Positions 54,467-63,654 are shown, counted from the first letter of the stretch. The stretch: DNA of 64,000 nt from Phocaeicola massiliensis B84634 = Timone 84634 = DSM 17679 = JCM 13223 (GCF_000382445.1 NZ_KB905472.1:866611-930610), one strand, 5' to 3'. Notes: generated from the letters alone by a model not told the origin. Made by a program: numbers and translations.

Positions 54467-55532
54467 TAATATTGTTTTTTCTCTTCAAAAATCAGGTGGT
54501 ATTTCAGTCGTTTGGTATGAGCTACTTTCTCGCTTATTTAGAGATCATTTTTTAATATCGTGTATTCATTATGATAATCAGAATATATTTTCTACAAAAT
54601 TATCATATATTGAAGATAAAATGATTAATAAAGGAATTTTGAGAAATCCTTTTGTGAGATATTTAAATCTACGTTTGCCGAATGAAAAAGAACAGTTTAT
54701 ATTTCATTCTTCATATTATCGTACCTCATCTAATCCTTTAGCAATAAATATAACTACAGTACATGACTTTACTTATGAATACTATAATTATGGGTTATCA
54801 AAGTGGGTACATTCCTTACAAAAAAGAAGAGCGATAAAACGAGCTGACTATGTAATTTGTATATCAGAAGCAACAAAAAAGGACTTATTACATTTTATAC
54901 CTGAATTTGATGAAAAAAAGATAAAGGTAATCTATAATGGAGTTTCTGATGATTACTATAAAATTTCGACTTTATCTTTAAAAAAGAATGAATTACCTTT
55001 TCCTATTAGAAGTTATGCTTTATTTGTAGGAGCTAGAGACGGATATAAAAACTTCTCATTAGCGGTTAAAGCTATTGCGTCTTCTCAATTGAATTTAGTT
55101 ATTGTAGGTGCTCCTCTTTCTAATGAAGAAAAGTCTTTTTTGAAAGAACATTTTGAAGATATGACTAGGGTGTTTTGTACAGGAAGAATTGATAATGTAC
55201 AGCTAAATGTTTTTTATAATTGTGCATATGTATTATTATACCCATCTAAATATGAAGGTTTTGGAATACCTGTTTTAGAAGCTCAAAAAGCAGGTTGTCC
55301 TGTCATTGCATATAATGCTTCGTCTATTCCTGAAATTATAGGAGATGACTCCTTATTGATACACGAATTGTCCGTGGATGAGATACATAGGTGCTTAAAA
55401 ATCTTAGAAGACGATATTATGCGTCTTCAAATAATTAATAAAGGAATTATTAACGCTCAGCGTTTTTCATGGGAGCGAATGTATGATCAGGTCGTAGAGC
55501 TGTATCATAAAGCATGGAATGAAAAAGTATAG
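54447..55532 (+). CDS. GT4 family glycosyltransferase
   Basis: 361 residues: MKIILDNIVFSLQKSGGISV, a short acceptor half with TTVHDFTYEYY, then YALFVGARDGYKNFSLAVKA, YPSKYEGFGIPVLEAQKAGCP and SSIPEIIGDDSLL. It belongs to the mannosyltransferase-like GT4 group and is distinct from the CPxGP group at 9-16 kb. ATG at 54447 or 54450. Confidence 0.87.
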   Translation: MMKIILDNIVFSLQKSGGISVVWYELLSRLFRDHFLISCIHYDNQNIFSTKLSYIEDKMINKGILRNPFVRYLNLRLPNEKEQFIFHSSYYRTSSNPLAINITTVHDFTYEYYNYGLSKWVHSLQKRRAIKRADYVICISEATKKDLLHFIPEFDEKKIKVIYNGVSDDYYKISTLSLKKNELPFPIRSYALFVGARDGYKNFSLAVKAIASSQLNLVIVGAPLSNEEKSFLKEHFEDMTRVFCTGRIDNVQLNVFYNCAYVLLYPSKYEGFGIPVLEAQKAGCPVIAYNASSIPEIIGDDSLLIHELSVDEIHRCLKILEDDIMRLQIINKGIINAQRFSWERMYDQVVELYHKAWNEKV

Positions 55533-55535
55533 TAT

Positions 55536-56309
55536 ATGAAGATATCGCTTATTACTGTAACATATAATAGTGCTGAAACACTGACTGATACTATTATTTC
55601 TGTTTTGGCTCAAACATATAAAAATATAGAATATATTATTGTTGATGGTGCTTCCAATGATAATACAATTGATATTGTGAAGATGTATGAATCTCAATTT
55701 GGAGATCGGATTAAATATATTTCGGAAAAAGATAAAGGTCTTTATGATGCAATGAATAAGGGTATTGATATGGCTAGTGGTGATGTGATTGGTATATTGA
55801 ACTCCGATGATTTCTTTACGAGTGATTCTGTTTTGCAGATTGTTGCTCAATCATTTTTGTCTGACAAGACATTAGATGCAGTATATGGTGACGTCCATTT
55901 TGTTTCTCCAAATAATCTTCATAAATGTATCAGGTATTACTCATCTAAAATATTTAGACCTTATCTAATGCGTTTAGGTTTTATGCCAGCACATCCTTCC
56001 TTTTATTTAAGAAAAAAATATTTTGATCAATACGGTAAATATAGAACGGATTATCGTATTGCTGCAGATTTTGAGTTCCTTTTACGGATTATTTTCGTAG
56101 GTAAAATAAAAACATTATATTTACCAATTGATATGGTAACTATGCGTATTGGAGGGGCAAGTACTTCTGGTATTAGCTCGAATATATTAATAATGAAAGA
56201 ACATTTAAAAGCATGTAAAGAAAATAGTATTTACACAAATAGATTGATTTTATCATTAAGATATTTTTATAAGATTATAGAAGTAATAAAGAGTAAAATA
56301 CGATATTGA
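55536..56309 (+). CDS. GT2 family glycosyltransferase (WcaA/WcaE-like)
   Basis: 257 residues: ISLITVTYNSAETLTDTIIS, IVDGASNDNTIDIV, DKGLYDAMNKGIDMASGD, ILNSDD and PAHPSFYLRKKY. It is the same subgroup as the GT2 enzyme at 23094, with the DKGxYxAMNKG block. Last glycosyltransferase gene of the operon; 48 bp gap before wzz. Confidence 0.88.
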   Translation: MKISLITVTYNSAETLTDTIISVLAQTYKNIEYIIVDGASNDNTIDIVKMYESQFGDRIKYISEKDKGLYDAMNKGIDMASGDVIGILNSDDFFTSDSVLQIVAQSFLSDKTLDAVYGDVHFVSPNNLHKCIRYYSSKIFRPYLMRLGFMPAHPSFYLRKKYFDQYGKYRTDYRIAADFEFLLRIIFVGKIKTLYLPIDMVTMRIGGASTSGISSNILIMKEHLKACKENSIYTNRLILSLRYFYKIIEVIKSKIRY

Positions 56310-56357
56310 TTAGTAATGTCAAATTCTTTTTTTGTATAATTAAACAGATTCCCTATT

Positions 56358-57440
56358 ATGGAAAGAAGTGAGCAAGAAATAATAAAGATAGATTTCACAG
56401 CTATAGTAAAGCGGTTATTGTTAAAGCGTAAAGTGCTCTATAAAATCATTGGTATAGGATCTATATTAGGATTGGTTGTAGCATTTAGTATTCCTAAAAC
56501 ATATCAAGTTAAGGTTACTCTTTCACCGGAATCAGGGAAAGCAGGAGGAAATAATATGGCGGCGGGAATGGCATCTATGTTAGGATTAGGTGGATTGAGT
56601 GCTGGAATTGAACAAGATGCTTTAAATGTAACCTTATTTCCCGAAATTATAAAATCAAGTCCTTTTTTATTAGAGATATTTAATGTCCGTGTAAAAACAC
56701 TTGATGATGTTCGTTCAGAGTCTCTTATTGACTATATTGATACACAAAAAAGTCCATGGTGGAATTATATTATGAGAATTCCGAGTTTAGCTATAAGTGG
56801 AGTGAAATCTTTATTATTTGAAACAGAATCTCAAGACTCTGTTCAATCATCTATTAATCCATTTCATCTTACTCCAAAACAAGAAGGAAAATTAAATTTT
56901 TTGAGGGGAGCATTAAAAGCTGAGATTGATAAAAAGTCAGAAATGACTACTATAATTGTAACTTTTCAAGATCCCTTGGTGGCTGCAATAGTAGCTGATA
57001 CTGCAGTTGCCAAATTGCAGGAATATATAACAAATTACAGGATAAAAAAAGCAAAAGAGGATTGTGAGTATTTGGAAAAACTTTGTAATGAAAGGAAGCA
57101 AGAATATTATGATGCACAAATGAGGTATGCTAAATTTATGGATGCTAATCGGGGAATGAGTCTAGAGTCTGTAAAAATAGAAAGTGAACGTTTGCAAAAT
57201 GCTACTTCAATTACTAACCAAGTGTACAGTCAGGTGGAAACTCAATTACAAGTAGCTAGAGCTAAGGTGCAGGAAGCTAAGCCTGTATTTGCTGTTGTTG
57301 AGCCGGCAACAGTTCCATTACATGCTTCCAGTCCTAATAAACCTTTGATTTTTATTGCATTTATATTTCTAGGATTTATGGTAGGTGTATTATGGATTTT
57401 ATGGGGTGAGGACTTATGGCATAATATTCATAAGGGTTAA
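56358..57440 (+). CDS. wzz: Wzz-type chain-length regulator (PCP-1)
   Basis: 360 residues with one helix at about 30-50 (IIGIGSILGLVVAFSIP) and a second at about 330-350 (LIFIAFIFLGFMVGVLWIL). Between them lies a periplasmic domain containing a Gly/Met-rich loop (GGNNMAAGMASMLGLGGLSAG) and a coiled coil, then the PxxP-type segment VVEPATVPLHASSPNKPLIF before the second helix. It has no kinase domain, unlike the protein at 30940. It sets the length distribution of the Wzy product. Confidence 0.92.
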   Translation: MERSEQEIIKIDFTAIVKRLLLKRKVLYKIIGIGSILGLVVAFSIPKTYQVKVTLSPESGKAGGNNMAAGMASMLGLGGLSAGIEQDALNVTLFPEIIKSSPFLLEIFNVRVKTLDDVRSESLIDYIDTQKSPWWNYIMRIPSLAISGVKSLLFETESQDSVQSSINPFHLTPKQEGKLNFLRGALKAEIDKKSEMTTIIVTFQDPLVAAIVADTAVAKLQEYITNYRIKKAKEDCEYLEKLCNERKQEYYDAQMRYAKFMDANRGMSLESVKIESERLQNATSITNQVYSQVETQLQVARAKVQEAKPVFAVVEPATVPLHASSPNKPLIFIAFIFLGFMVGVLWILWGEDLWHNIHKG

Positions 57441-57691
57441 GAGAAGATAGTCTTTCTTACTAGAACAAATCTCTTTTCCCCATTTTAAGACTACCAATTT
57501 AATATGAATTATAATTCAATAATAAAGAAATATTATAGGTGTATTCGTATGTATTTTAATAAAATACTGGATATAAGATGTATATCATTAAAATGTTTAC
57601 TGTAAAATTTTATATTTTATCACTATGGCTTATATGAGAAATATTATTACTCTTCTTCGTCCACATCAATGGCTCAAAAATTTATTTATAT

Positions 57692-57700
57692 TTTTACCTT
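57692..57700. repeat. Left target-site duplication of the IS4-family element
   Basis: TTTTACCTT, repeated exactly at 59026-59034 on the other side of the element. Confidence 0.85.
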
Positions 57701-59025
57701 CATTAGTGTCCCGTTAAAATGGGACGAGTTAAACAATTAATCAAAAAGCCCCGGAATCAGGGGATCATTTAGATCTTTGACATCATTGAAATTAGTCTTG
57801 TCGAACAGGTCACGCAAGTGGGTTTTGTCAGTCAATGATATGCTGAGAATTTGCAAAACTTCATAGGTTGAACGTTTCAACTTCATATCATGTTGGACAA
57901 TAGCCACAAGACAGTACGTGATAATAGCCACACTGATTTGTATGCGAACAGCGTTCTCTGTTGTGCCCCAGAATTTCTTTATCTTGAGATGCTGCTTGAG
58001 CCATTTGAAGAACAGCTCGATTAACCATCTTTTCTTATAAAGATTGGCGACATCCAGTGCAGAAAGTTGTTTTGCATTCGTCAAGAAAGTGAACTCACGG
58101 TCATCCTCTTCGTCGTAATATCGGACGAGTCTGAATGACTCAGGATATTTTTTCTCGGAGAGATATCCGGTCAGTTTCACTTCCGCATCTGTCATTATGT
58201 TCTTTGGCATTCTTCGCTTCCATTTGACTGTCTTATACTTTAAGTTTGTCTTGGCTCTGACAACAAAGAAAGAGTCTGTAAGATGTATCCTATAGAGTTC
58301 TTTAAAGGAGTCATAAGCCCTGTCGAATATATAATAAGCATTTGGTTCATAATGGATTGAAGACATTGCTGTGGAATCATGCTCTGAAGCAGTGGTTACG
58401 GTATAGAAAGCAGGAACTTGTGCTTCAATGTCGTATAAGACATGAGCTTTCACCCCTCCTTTCTTGCTTCGGAACTTTGCCCATGGGAATGTTGCAAGAC
58501 ACAACGGAATCGTTGTTGAATCAAACGCATATTTCTTTCCGGAAATGTCAAGGATGTTGGTCGTCCGCTTCTCGCAGGCTTCCTTCATCATATAGAATGC
58601 AAAGTCTTCGAAGATTCTGTAATCACGGTTCTGGTTGGCTGTCGCAAGAGTTGTTTTGGCTATCGGTTCACGACCTAAACCAAGATGATATTGCTTGGCC
58701 CTATGCGCCTCGAAAGCAACGATTAAGTCTCGCAGGCTTTCACGGTTACTCAGTTGTCCAAACATCATCGCGAGCATCTGATTCCAGCAAGTGAAATGTT
58801 TCACATATCTGTTGCCATCATACTTGCGAACATAGTTGTTGAACTGAGTCCTGTTCAGAAAAGCGGTTAATTGAGAGAATACGTATTTGTCTTGGAACAT
58901 AGCAGCCATTTGTATTAGACTGCAAAGTTGCAAAATCAAGTCCGTTTCATTTTAAAAAACCGCGTAATTGACTATATTTCAATAATTTCAAAGAACTAAT
59001 TATCCACTTTTACGGGACAGTAGTG
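57701..59025 (-). mobile_element. IS4-family insertion sequence, complete
   Basis: 1325 bp. The ends are inverted: CATTAGTGTCCCGT on the left against CACTACTGTCCCGT (reverse complement of the right end), 12 of 14 matching. It is flanked by a 9-bp direct repeat, in the size range known for IS4-family insertions. One transposase gene on the minus strand fills most of the element. It is inserted after codon 25 of the ubiA-like gene. Confidence 0.9.
57737..58909 (-). CDS. IS4-family DDE transposase
   Basis: 390 residues from the ATG at 58909; a TTG-initiated frame from 58939 adds ten residues. N-terminal domain with HFTCWNQMLAMMFGQLSNRESLRDL. Catalytic acids are in YAFDSTTIPL (first Asp), YIFDRAYDSF (second Asp) and the YREK-type signature Y-x2-R-x3-E-x6-K in YKKRWLIELFFKWLK (Glu). 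The frame is intact. A second strand-opposed ORF at 58342-58794 is a shadow. Confidence 0.93.
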   Translation of the reverse strand: MAAMFQDKYVFSQLTAFLNRTQFNNYVRKYDGNRYVKHFTCWNQMLAMMFGQLSNRESLRDLIVAFEAHRAKQYHLGLGREPIAKTTLATANQNRDYRIFEDFAFYMMKEACEKRTTNILDISGKKYAFDSTTIPLCLATFPWAKFRSKKGGVKAHVLYDIEAQVPAFYTVTTASEHDSTAMSSIHYEPNAYYIFDRAYDSFKELYRIHLTDSFFVVRAKTNLKYKTVKWKRRMPKNIMTDAEVKLTGYLSEKKYPESFRLVRYYDEEDDREFTFLTNAKQLSALDVANLYKKRWLIELFFKWLKQHLKIKKFWGTTENAVRIQISVAIITYCLVAIVQHDMKLKRSTYEVLQILSISLTDKTHLRDLFDKTNFNDVKDLNDPLIPGLFD

Positions 59026-59034
59026 TTTTACCTT
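59026..59034. repeat. Right target-site duplication of the IS4-family element
   Basis: TTTTACCTT, identical to 57692-57700. Confidence 0.85.
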
Positions 59035-59849
59035 TATTCTTTAGTCGGCATTTAGTTGACTGGGAGTATATTTATCCTTGCATAATATCTTTTGTTGCTT
59101 ATTGCTTTGCAGCAAGTAGTGTTTATTGTTTTAATGATATTTGGGATGTTGCTTCGGATCGTCTACACCCTAAAAAATGTAAACGTCCTATTGCTAGTGG
59201 AAAGATATCAAGAAAGGAGGGGTATTGGATAACCTTAATTTGTATTATGATATCGTTACTTTTAGCTATATTGGGCACTATTGATAATCATCATTACCTT
59301 TTGAAAATTTTATGTTTTTATATAATAGTAAATATTGCTTATTGTATTAAATTGAAGCAGATAGCTATAGTAGATGTTTTTATTATAGCAATTGGATTTG
59401 TCTTGCGTATTTTTGCAGGTGGTTTAGTCGCAAATATTTATATTTCTCAATGGATTGTATTAATGACGTTTTTATTAGCTCTGTTTTTAGCATTTGCAAA
59501 GCGGCGTGATGATGTTGTTATCTATGAAGATACGGGTATGAAAGTTCGTCGAAATGTAAATCGTTATAACTTACAATTTATGAATCAGGCACTTGCTATT
59601 ATAGCTTCTGTTACAATGGTATGTTATATTATGTACACAGTGTCGGATGAAGTTATAGAGCGTATGCATACATCTTATTTATATGTTACTTCTATTTTTG
59701 TTTTAGCTGGTATAATGCGTTATTTGCAATTGACTATAGTAGATGTAAAAAGTGGGAGTCCAACCAAAATATTAATGAAAGACTTATTTATACAAATATG
59801 TATCCTTAGTTGGATACTGTGCTTTTGGGTAATTATTTATTTCTAGGTT

Positions 59850-60443
59850 ATGGATAAAAGAGAAATTGTTGTTTTTGATTTTGATGGTACTTTAACTACA
59901 AAAGATACGTTACTTGAATTTATAAAATTCTCACATGGGAAATTTTCTTTTTATATGGGACTTTTACTTAATTCTCCTATTTTGATAGCTTATAAATTGA
60001 AAATTTATCCAAATTGGAAGGCTAAGCAAGCTCTTTTTACTTATTTTTTTCATGGAATAAGCTATAGTGAATTTCAAATGTTGTGTGTTGATTTTGCATC
60101 AAAAATAGAATATATTAAAAATCCTATACAAATTGAAAAGTTAAATGCTTATTTACGCAATGGGGCTAAAGTATATGTAATTAGTGCAAGTATAGAAGAG
60201 TGGATAAAACCTTGGTGCCAAAAATATGGCGTACAGAATGTATTAGGAACAAAAATAGAAATAGATTTATCTGGAAAATTAACAGGTAATTTTTCTTCTA
60301 AGAATTGCTACGGACAGGAAAAAGTAAATCGTCTATTGGAAAAAGAACCAGATCGAACTAATTATATTTTATATGCTTATGGTGATAGTGCGGGAGATAA
60401 AGAGATAATAGAATTTGCAGATTATGGTTATTATATAAAGTAA
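59850..60443 (+). CDS. HAD-superfamily phosphatase (HAD-IB, SerB-like)
   Basis: 197 residues: motif I FDFDGTLT with D9 nucleophile and D11, motif II ISAS, the motif III lysine in GQEKV and motif IV AYGDSAGDKE. Length fits HAD-IB phosphatases. It starts 3 bp after the ubiA-like gene. In polyprenyl-phospho-pentose pathways a phosphatase removes the 5-phosphate after phosphoribosyl transfer, and HAD-IB proteins are often paired or fused with UbiA proteins. That role here is inferred. Confidence 0.87.
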   Translation: MDKREIVVFDFDGTLTTKDTLLEFIKFSHGKFSFYMGLLLNSPILIAYKLKIYPNWKAKQALFTYFFHGISYSEFQMLCVDFASKIEYIKNPIQIEKLNAYLRNGAKVYVISASIEEWIKPWCQKYGVQNVLGTKIEIDLSGKLTGNFSSKNCYGQEKVNRLLEKEPDRTNYILYAYGDSAGDKEIIEFADYGYYIK

Positions 60444-60485
60444 CTTAGTATAGTTCATTTTTTTTGTGGAAAAGTGAACTCGTAT

Positions 60486-60494
60486 TTTAAATAT
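60486..60494. repeat. Left target-site duplication of the right IS66 copy
   Basis: TTTAAATAT, repeated at 63246-63254. IS66 elements usually duplicate 8 bp, so 9 matching bases is one more than expected. Confidence 0.75.
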
Positions 60495-60567
60495 GTAAGC
60501 ATTCTATTTTCCGCCTTGACGCACATTATTCACAAACCTACCTTTGCGCCATAACCAAATAACAACA

Positions 60568-60942
60568 ATGATTATGGCGAAAGAAAAAGTAAACTATCAG
60601 GAGGTATATGACCTCTACCAGTTATGCAGCGAGACCAAGGATCTTCGCGAGTTCTGTGCGGATTATGGAGTAAACTACGACAAGTTCATGAACTGGCAAC
60701 GTCATCAGCTTTGGAGCGAGAAGTTAGGCAAGACAGTTCAGGTTGATCAGCCCAAGGTTGCTAAAGTCCAGATAACCGGTAAACCTTGCAACAGTCCAAC
60801 TGTTAAGATGGAAGTGAAACAACCGGAAGGCGAACCTCCTATTAAGTGGGTGAAACTGCAATTGACATCTGGAGCGACATTGTTTCTGAGAAACACCAGC
60901 GTTCTTGATCTGAGTCTGTTGCTTAATAAAATGATAGGATGA
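60568..60942 (+). CDS. IS66 accessory protein TnpA
   Basis: 124 residues from the ATG at 60568 (ATG at 60574 is also possible; an upstream TTG frame is unlikely). The N-terminal half (VNYQEVYDLYQLCSETKDLREFCADYGVNYDKFMNW) looks like a helix-turn-helix segment. The C-terminal half (PPIKWVKLQLTSGATLFL) matches the TnpA family ending. First gene of the IS; its stop is one base from tnpB. Confidence 0.85.
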   Translation: MIMAKEKVNYQEVYDLYQLCSETKDLREFCADYGVNYDKFMNWQRHQLWSEKLGKTVQVDQPKVAKVQITGKPCNSPTVKMEVKQPEGEPPIKWVKLQLTSGATLFLRNTSVLDLSLLLNKMIG

Positions 60943-60943
60943 T

Positions 60944-61288
60944 ATGCTTGGACTGAGTGCTAACCTGAACTATTACCTGTTCAACGGTAATGTGGATTTA
61001 CGGAAAGGCATCTTCCGTTTGTGTGAAAGTATAAGGCAAGAGATGTCACTTGACCCTAGTGATGCGTCCAATGTATATATGTTCATGTCCCGTAACCGGA
61101 AGGTCGTCAAGATACTTCATTACGAACGCGGTTTTTATGTGCTTTACGAGAAACGTCCTGTCATTGGAAAGTTCAAGAAACCTGTGTTTGACGAGGTGTC
61201 AAAATGCTACCGGATACAGTGGTCTGACATGGCTTACCTGACGGAAAGTATCGTAGTCGACAGAATGTATGTAACTCCTAAAGAATGA
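60944..61288 (+). CDS. IS66 accessory protein TnpB (Orf2 family)
   Basis: 114 residues, identical to 222-566. Family recognised by the FNGNVDLRKG core and by position between tnpA and the transposase. Intact. Confidence 0.9.
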   Translation: MLGLSANLNYYLFNGNVDLRKGIFRLCESIRQEMSLDPSDASNVYMFMSRNRKVVKILHYERGFYVLYEKRPVIGKFKKPVFDEVSKCYRIQWSDMAYLTESIVVDRMYVTPKE

Positions 61289-61376
61289 ATAATAAGGCGT
61301 TGATTTACAATGGAATAATACAAAAATAATCGATAAAAAGTTTGCGTAACTGCCTGATTTTTCGTACCTTTATATC

Positions 61377-63158
61377 ATGATTGATGAAAGAGCATACGAG
61401 TTACTTTGCTGCCAGCTGGGTCTGGCGAATGAGGAAAAAGCAGGGCTTCGCAAACAGAATAAAGAACTGATTGCGAGGCTTGAGTCTATTGAAAAATCCA
61501 ACAAGGAGAACTCAAAAACTCTGATTGATACAATCAATGACCTCAAAGAATCCCTCGAAAAGCAATCAACCACGGTTGAACATTACAGGAAAGAAATGGA
61601 ACTTATGAGGAAGCAGCTTGAAGCAAAAGACGAGGTGAACATGATGCTTGCAAACGAGATATCCAATCTCAGACTTCAGCTTGAAGACAGCAGGAAACAC
61701 CGTTTCGGCCGTACATCTGAGCAAAGAAGGCTGCTGAACAACCGTAACATTGACAAGTCTGCAATGGAGAAGTCCGAATATGACGGTTCTGACAAGAAAG
61801 GTGATGATGATAATAAGGCCAATGGTAACGAAGCTGGTGGCAATACCTCTTCCGATAACGCAACAGCACAGAACAGCAAGCCTTCAAGAAGAAAGGAAAC
61901 CGCACCACGTGCGGAAAAGACCAGGCTGAAGGTGGACAAGGTAGTGGTACATGAAATAGAAGACTATTACCAACTCCCGGATGGTGCAAGGCTTATGAAC
62001 CGCAACGGAATGGCTGATGTGTGGGAATACAGGTTTATAGAACATGTGCGTGCCCATAACGTGGAACATGTGTACAAGGTGGCAAGGGTAAAGCTTGCAG
62101 ACGGCACTTTCACTAACACGATGGAGCATCCCTTGAAAAACCTTGGAGGAATCTTCTCTCCTGAACTGCTTGCCCGTCTGCTTTGTCTGAAATATGACTT
62201 CAGCATGCCTGAGAACAGACAGATAAGACTGCTTGCAAGAGAAGGCATCCATATAAGCAATACCACGCTGAACAGCTATATCCACAACGGAATCTCCAGG
62301 CTTAGGGAGTTTATGGAAGATGTCTTCAAGAAGTTTGTACAACAGGCAAAATACCTTATGGTTGATGAGACTACCGAACTCGTTGGAGTTGAAACACCGG
62401 AAGGTAAGGCTTACAGGAGAAAGTACTTATGGGCTTTCTTTGCAAAGCATGTCAAGTTGGTTTATTATCATTACAATAACGGCAGCAGAGCATCTGATGT
62501 GGCAAAGACCTTCCTTGATCATTTTATGGGATCTATATCTACAGACGGATATACGGTTTACAGAATGTATGACGGAGAAGGCTCAAAGGTGCTTCATATA
62601 GGATGCTGGACGCACTGCAGGAGGTTGTGGGTTGATGCTTTGCCATCAGACAGGACGGCGATGGACATAATAGATTCTATCGGTGATTTATTCAGGAATG
62701 AAGACCTGTTCCGCACAATGAAACTCAGCAGTGAGAAGATAAAGGAAAAAAGACTTAAACTTACGGGACCTGTTCTTGAACGTATACATCATAAGGTGGT
62801 CATGATGATGCAGGATGCGAAGATCATGGCTAACGAACTGATAAGAAAGGCTGCGAACTACACGATAAACCAGTGGAAATCCTTGAGAAATATCCTCAAG
62901 GACGGTTCAGCGGAAATATCCAACAATCTCTGTGAGCAAAGAATGAAACCTGTAAAGCTGCTGCTCAAGAACTGTATGAATATAGGAAGTGAGGCAGCCG
63001 CAGAAAACTCGGCATTCATCTTCTCCCTGATAGAAAGCTGTAAGTTGAACGATATAGATCCTCAGGATTACCTGAAGCACTTGTTTGAATGTATTCTTCA
63101 TGGTAAGGACTGCGACAAGAAGGCTCTTCTGCCATGTTTTTATAAATCGGAATGTTAA
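61377..63158 (+). CDS. IS66 family transposase (TnpC)
   Basis: 593 residues, identical to the protein at 655-2436, with likely catalytic D330, D390 and E520. The identity of two intact copies indicates very recent spread in this genome or gene conversion between them. Confidence 0.95.
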   Translation: MIDERAYELLCCQLGLANEEKAGLRKQNKELIARLESIEKSNKENSKTLIDTINDLKESLEKQSTTVEHYRKEMELMRKQLEAKDEVNMMLANEISNLRLQLEDSRKHRFGRTSEQRRLLNNRNIDKSAMEKSEYDGSDKKGDDDNKANGNEAGGNTSSDNATAQNSKPSRRKETAPRAEKTRLKVDKVVVHEIEDYYQLPDGARLMNRNGMADVWEYRFIEHVRAHNVEHVYKVARVKLADGTFTNTMEHPLKNLGGIFSPELLARLLCLKYDFSMPENRQIRLLAREGIHISNTTLNSYIHNGISRLREFMEDVFKKFVQQAKYLMVDETTELVGVETPEGKAYRRKYLWAFFAKHVKLVYYHYNNGSRASDVAKTFLDHFMGSISTDGYTVYRMYDGEGSKVLHIGCWTHCRRLWVDALPSDRTAMDIIDSIGDLFRNEDLFRTMKLSSEKIKEKRLKLTGPVLERIHHKVVMMMQDAKIMANELIRKAANYTINQWKSLRNILKDGSAEISNNLCEQRMKPVKLLLKNCMNIGSEAAAENSAFIFSLIESCKLNDIDPQDYLKHLFECILHGKDCDKKALLPCFYKSEC

Positions 63159-63245
63159 AACTAAACTATTTTCTTACGGACATTTTTATTTTATCGGCTG
63201 AAAAACAGCCGATAAAATTGTCGTAGCGGAAAATAGAATGGTTAC

Positions 63246-63254
63246 TTTAAATAT
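63246..63254. repeat. Right target-site duplication of the right IS66 copy
   Basis: TTTAAATAT, identical to 60486-60494. It lies just upstream of the small membrane-protein gene. Confidence 0.75.
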
Positions 63255-63270
63255 AGTACAGCTAGTAATT

Positions 63271-63624
63271 ATGGTATATATTATTGCTTTGATTAGTATA
63301 ATGTTAGGTGCATTTGCTCAATATCTATTAAAAGTGGGCGTACAACAAGTTATATGGTATAAAGATGAGGGTTTTTATACTTTGATGAGTGGACTTATTA
63401 ATATGCGTTTGCTAAGTGGCATATTGTGCTATGGATTAAGTTTATTATTTTGGCTTTATGTTTTATCAAAGATTGAATTAAGTAGAGCTTATCCTTTAGT
63501 AAGTTTAGGCTATGTGTTTACTCTTTTATTAGGGCATTTTTTATTAAATGAGTCTGTTACATGTAATAAAATTATTGGTGTATTTTTTATTATGGTTGGA
63601 GTATATTTTATCTCCAGAATGTGA
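63271..63624 (+). CDS. Small EamA/SMR-like membrane transporter
   Basis: 117 residues from the ATG at 63271. An earlier ATG at 63238 lies inside the IS66 end and cannot be the native start. Four hydrophobic helices with the EamA/SMR features LISIMLGAFAQYLLKVG, FWLYVLSKIELSRAYPLVSLGYVFTLLLG and a final GVFFIMVGVYF. Proteins of this size include ArnE/ArnF-type flippases for polyprenyl-linked sugars. With the UbiA-like and HAD genes before it, flipping of a lipid-linked pentose is a reasonable guess. The IS66 insertion has cut it off from any upstream promoter. Confidence 0.75.
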   Translation: MVYIIALISIMLGAFAQYLLKVGVQQVIWYKDEGFYTLMSGLINMRLLSGILCYGLSLLFWLYVLSKIELSRAYPLVSLGYVFTLLLGHFLLNESVTCNKIIGVFFIMVGVYFISRM

Positions 63625-63654
63625 TTCCTTGGTTTAAATTGTAAAATAGTTGAA

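Larger units (their letters stand above)
57625..59846 (+). pseudogene. UbiA-family polyprenyl-phosphate transferase gene split by an IS4-family element
   Basis: Joining 57625-57700 to 59035-59846 (one target-site copy removed) restores an uninterrupted 295-residue frame beginning MAYMRNIITLLRPHQWLKNL. It has the UbiA aspartate motif NDIWDVASDRLHPKKCKRP (D60, D63, D67), a second cytoplasmic loop (IVDVFIIAIGFVLRIFAGG) and about eight to nine membrane helices. The LRPHQWxKN start and HPxKxxRPIASG block are those of decaprenyl-phosphate phosphoribosyltransferase-like proteins. The only large remaining ORF starts at 59247 and lacks the catalytic motif, so the gene is inactive. Confidence 0.9.
60495..63245 (+). 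mobile_element. IS66-family insertion sequence, complete right copy
   Basis: 2751 bp. The ends are inverted: GTAAGCATTCTATTTTCCGC on the left against GTAACCATTCTATTTTCCGC (reverse complement of the right end), one mismatch in 20. The GTAA start is typical of IS66. A 9-bp direct repeat flanks it. It encodes TnpA, TnpB and the transposase, all intact. A perfect stem (63193-63200 with 63206-63213, ATCGGCTG/CAGCCGAT) lies near its right end. Confidence 0.95.

Noticed and set aside
58342..58794. Plus-strand ORF of 150 codons inside the IS4-family element
   Set aside because: Antisense shadow of the transposase gene.
59247..59846. Stand-alone 199-residue membrane protein gene
   Set aside because: It is the 3' part of the UbiA-like gene interrupted by the IS; joining across the target duplication gives the complete family protein.
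63238..63270. Upstream ATG extension of the small membrane-protein gene
   Set aside because: The ATG at 63238 lies in the IS66 terminal repeat, so those eleven codons are IS and target DNA; the native start is the ATG at 63271.
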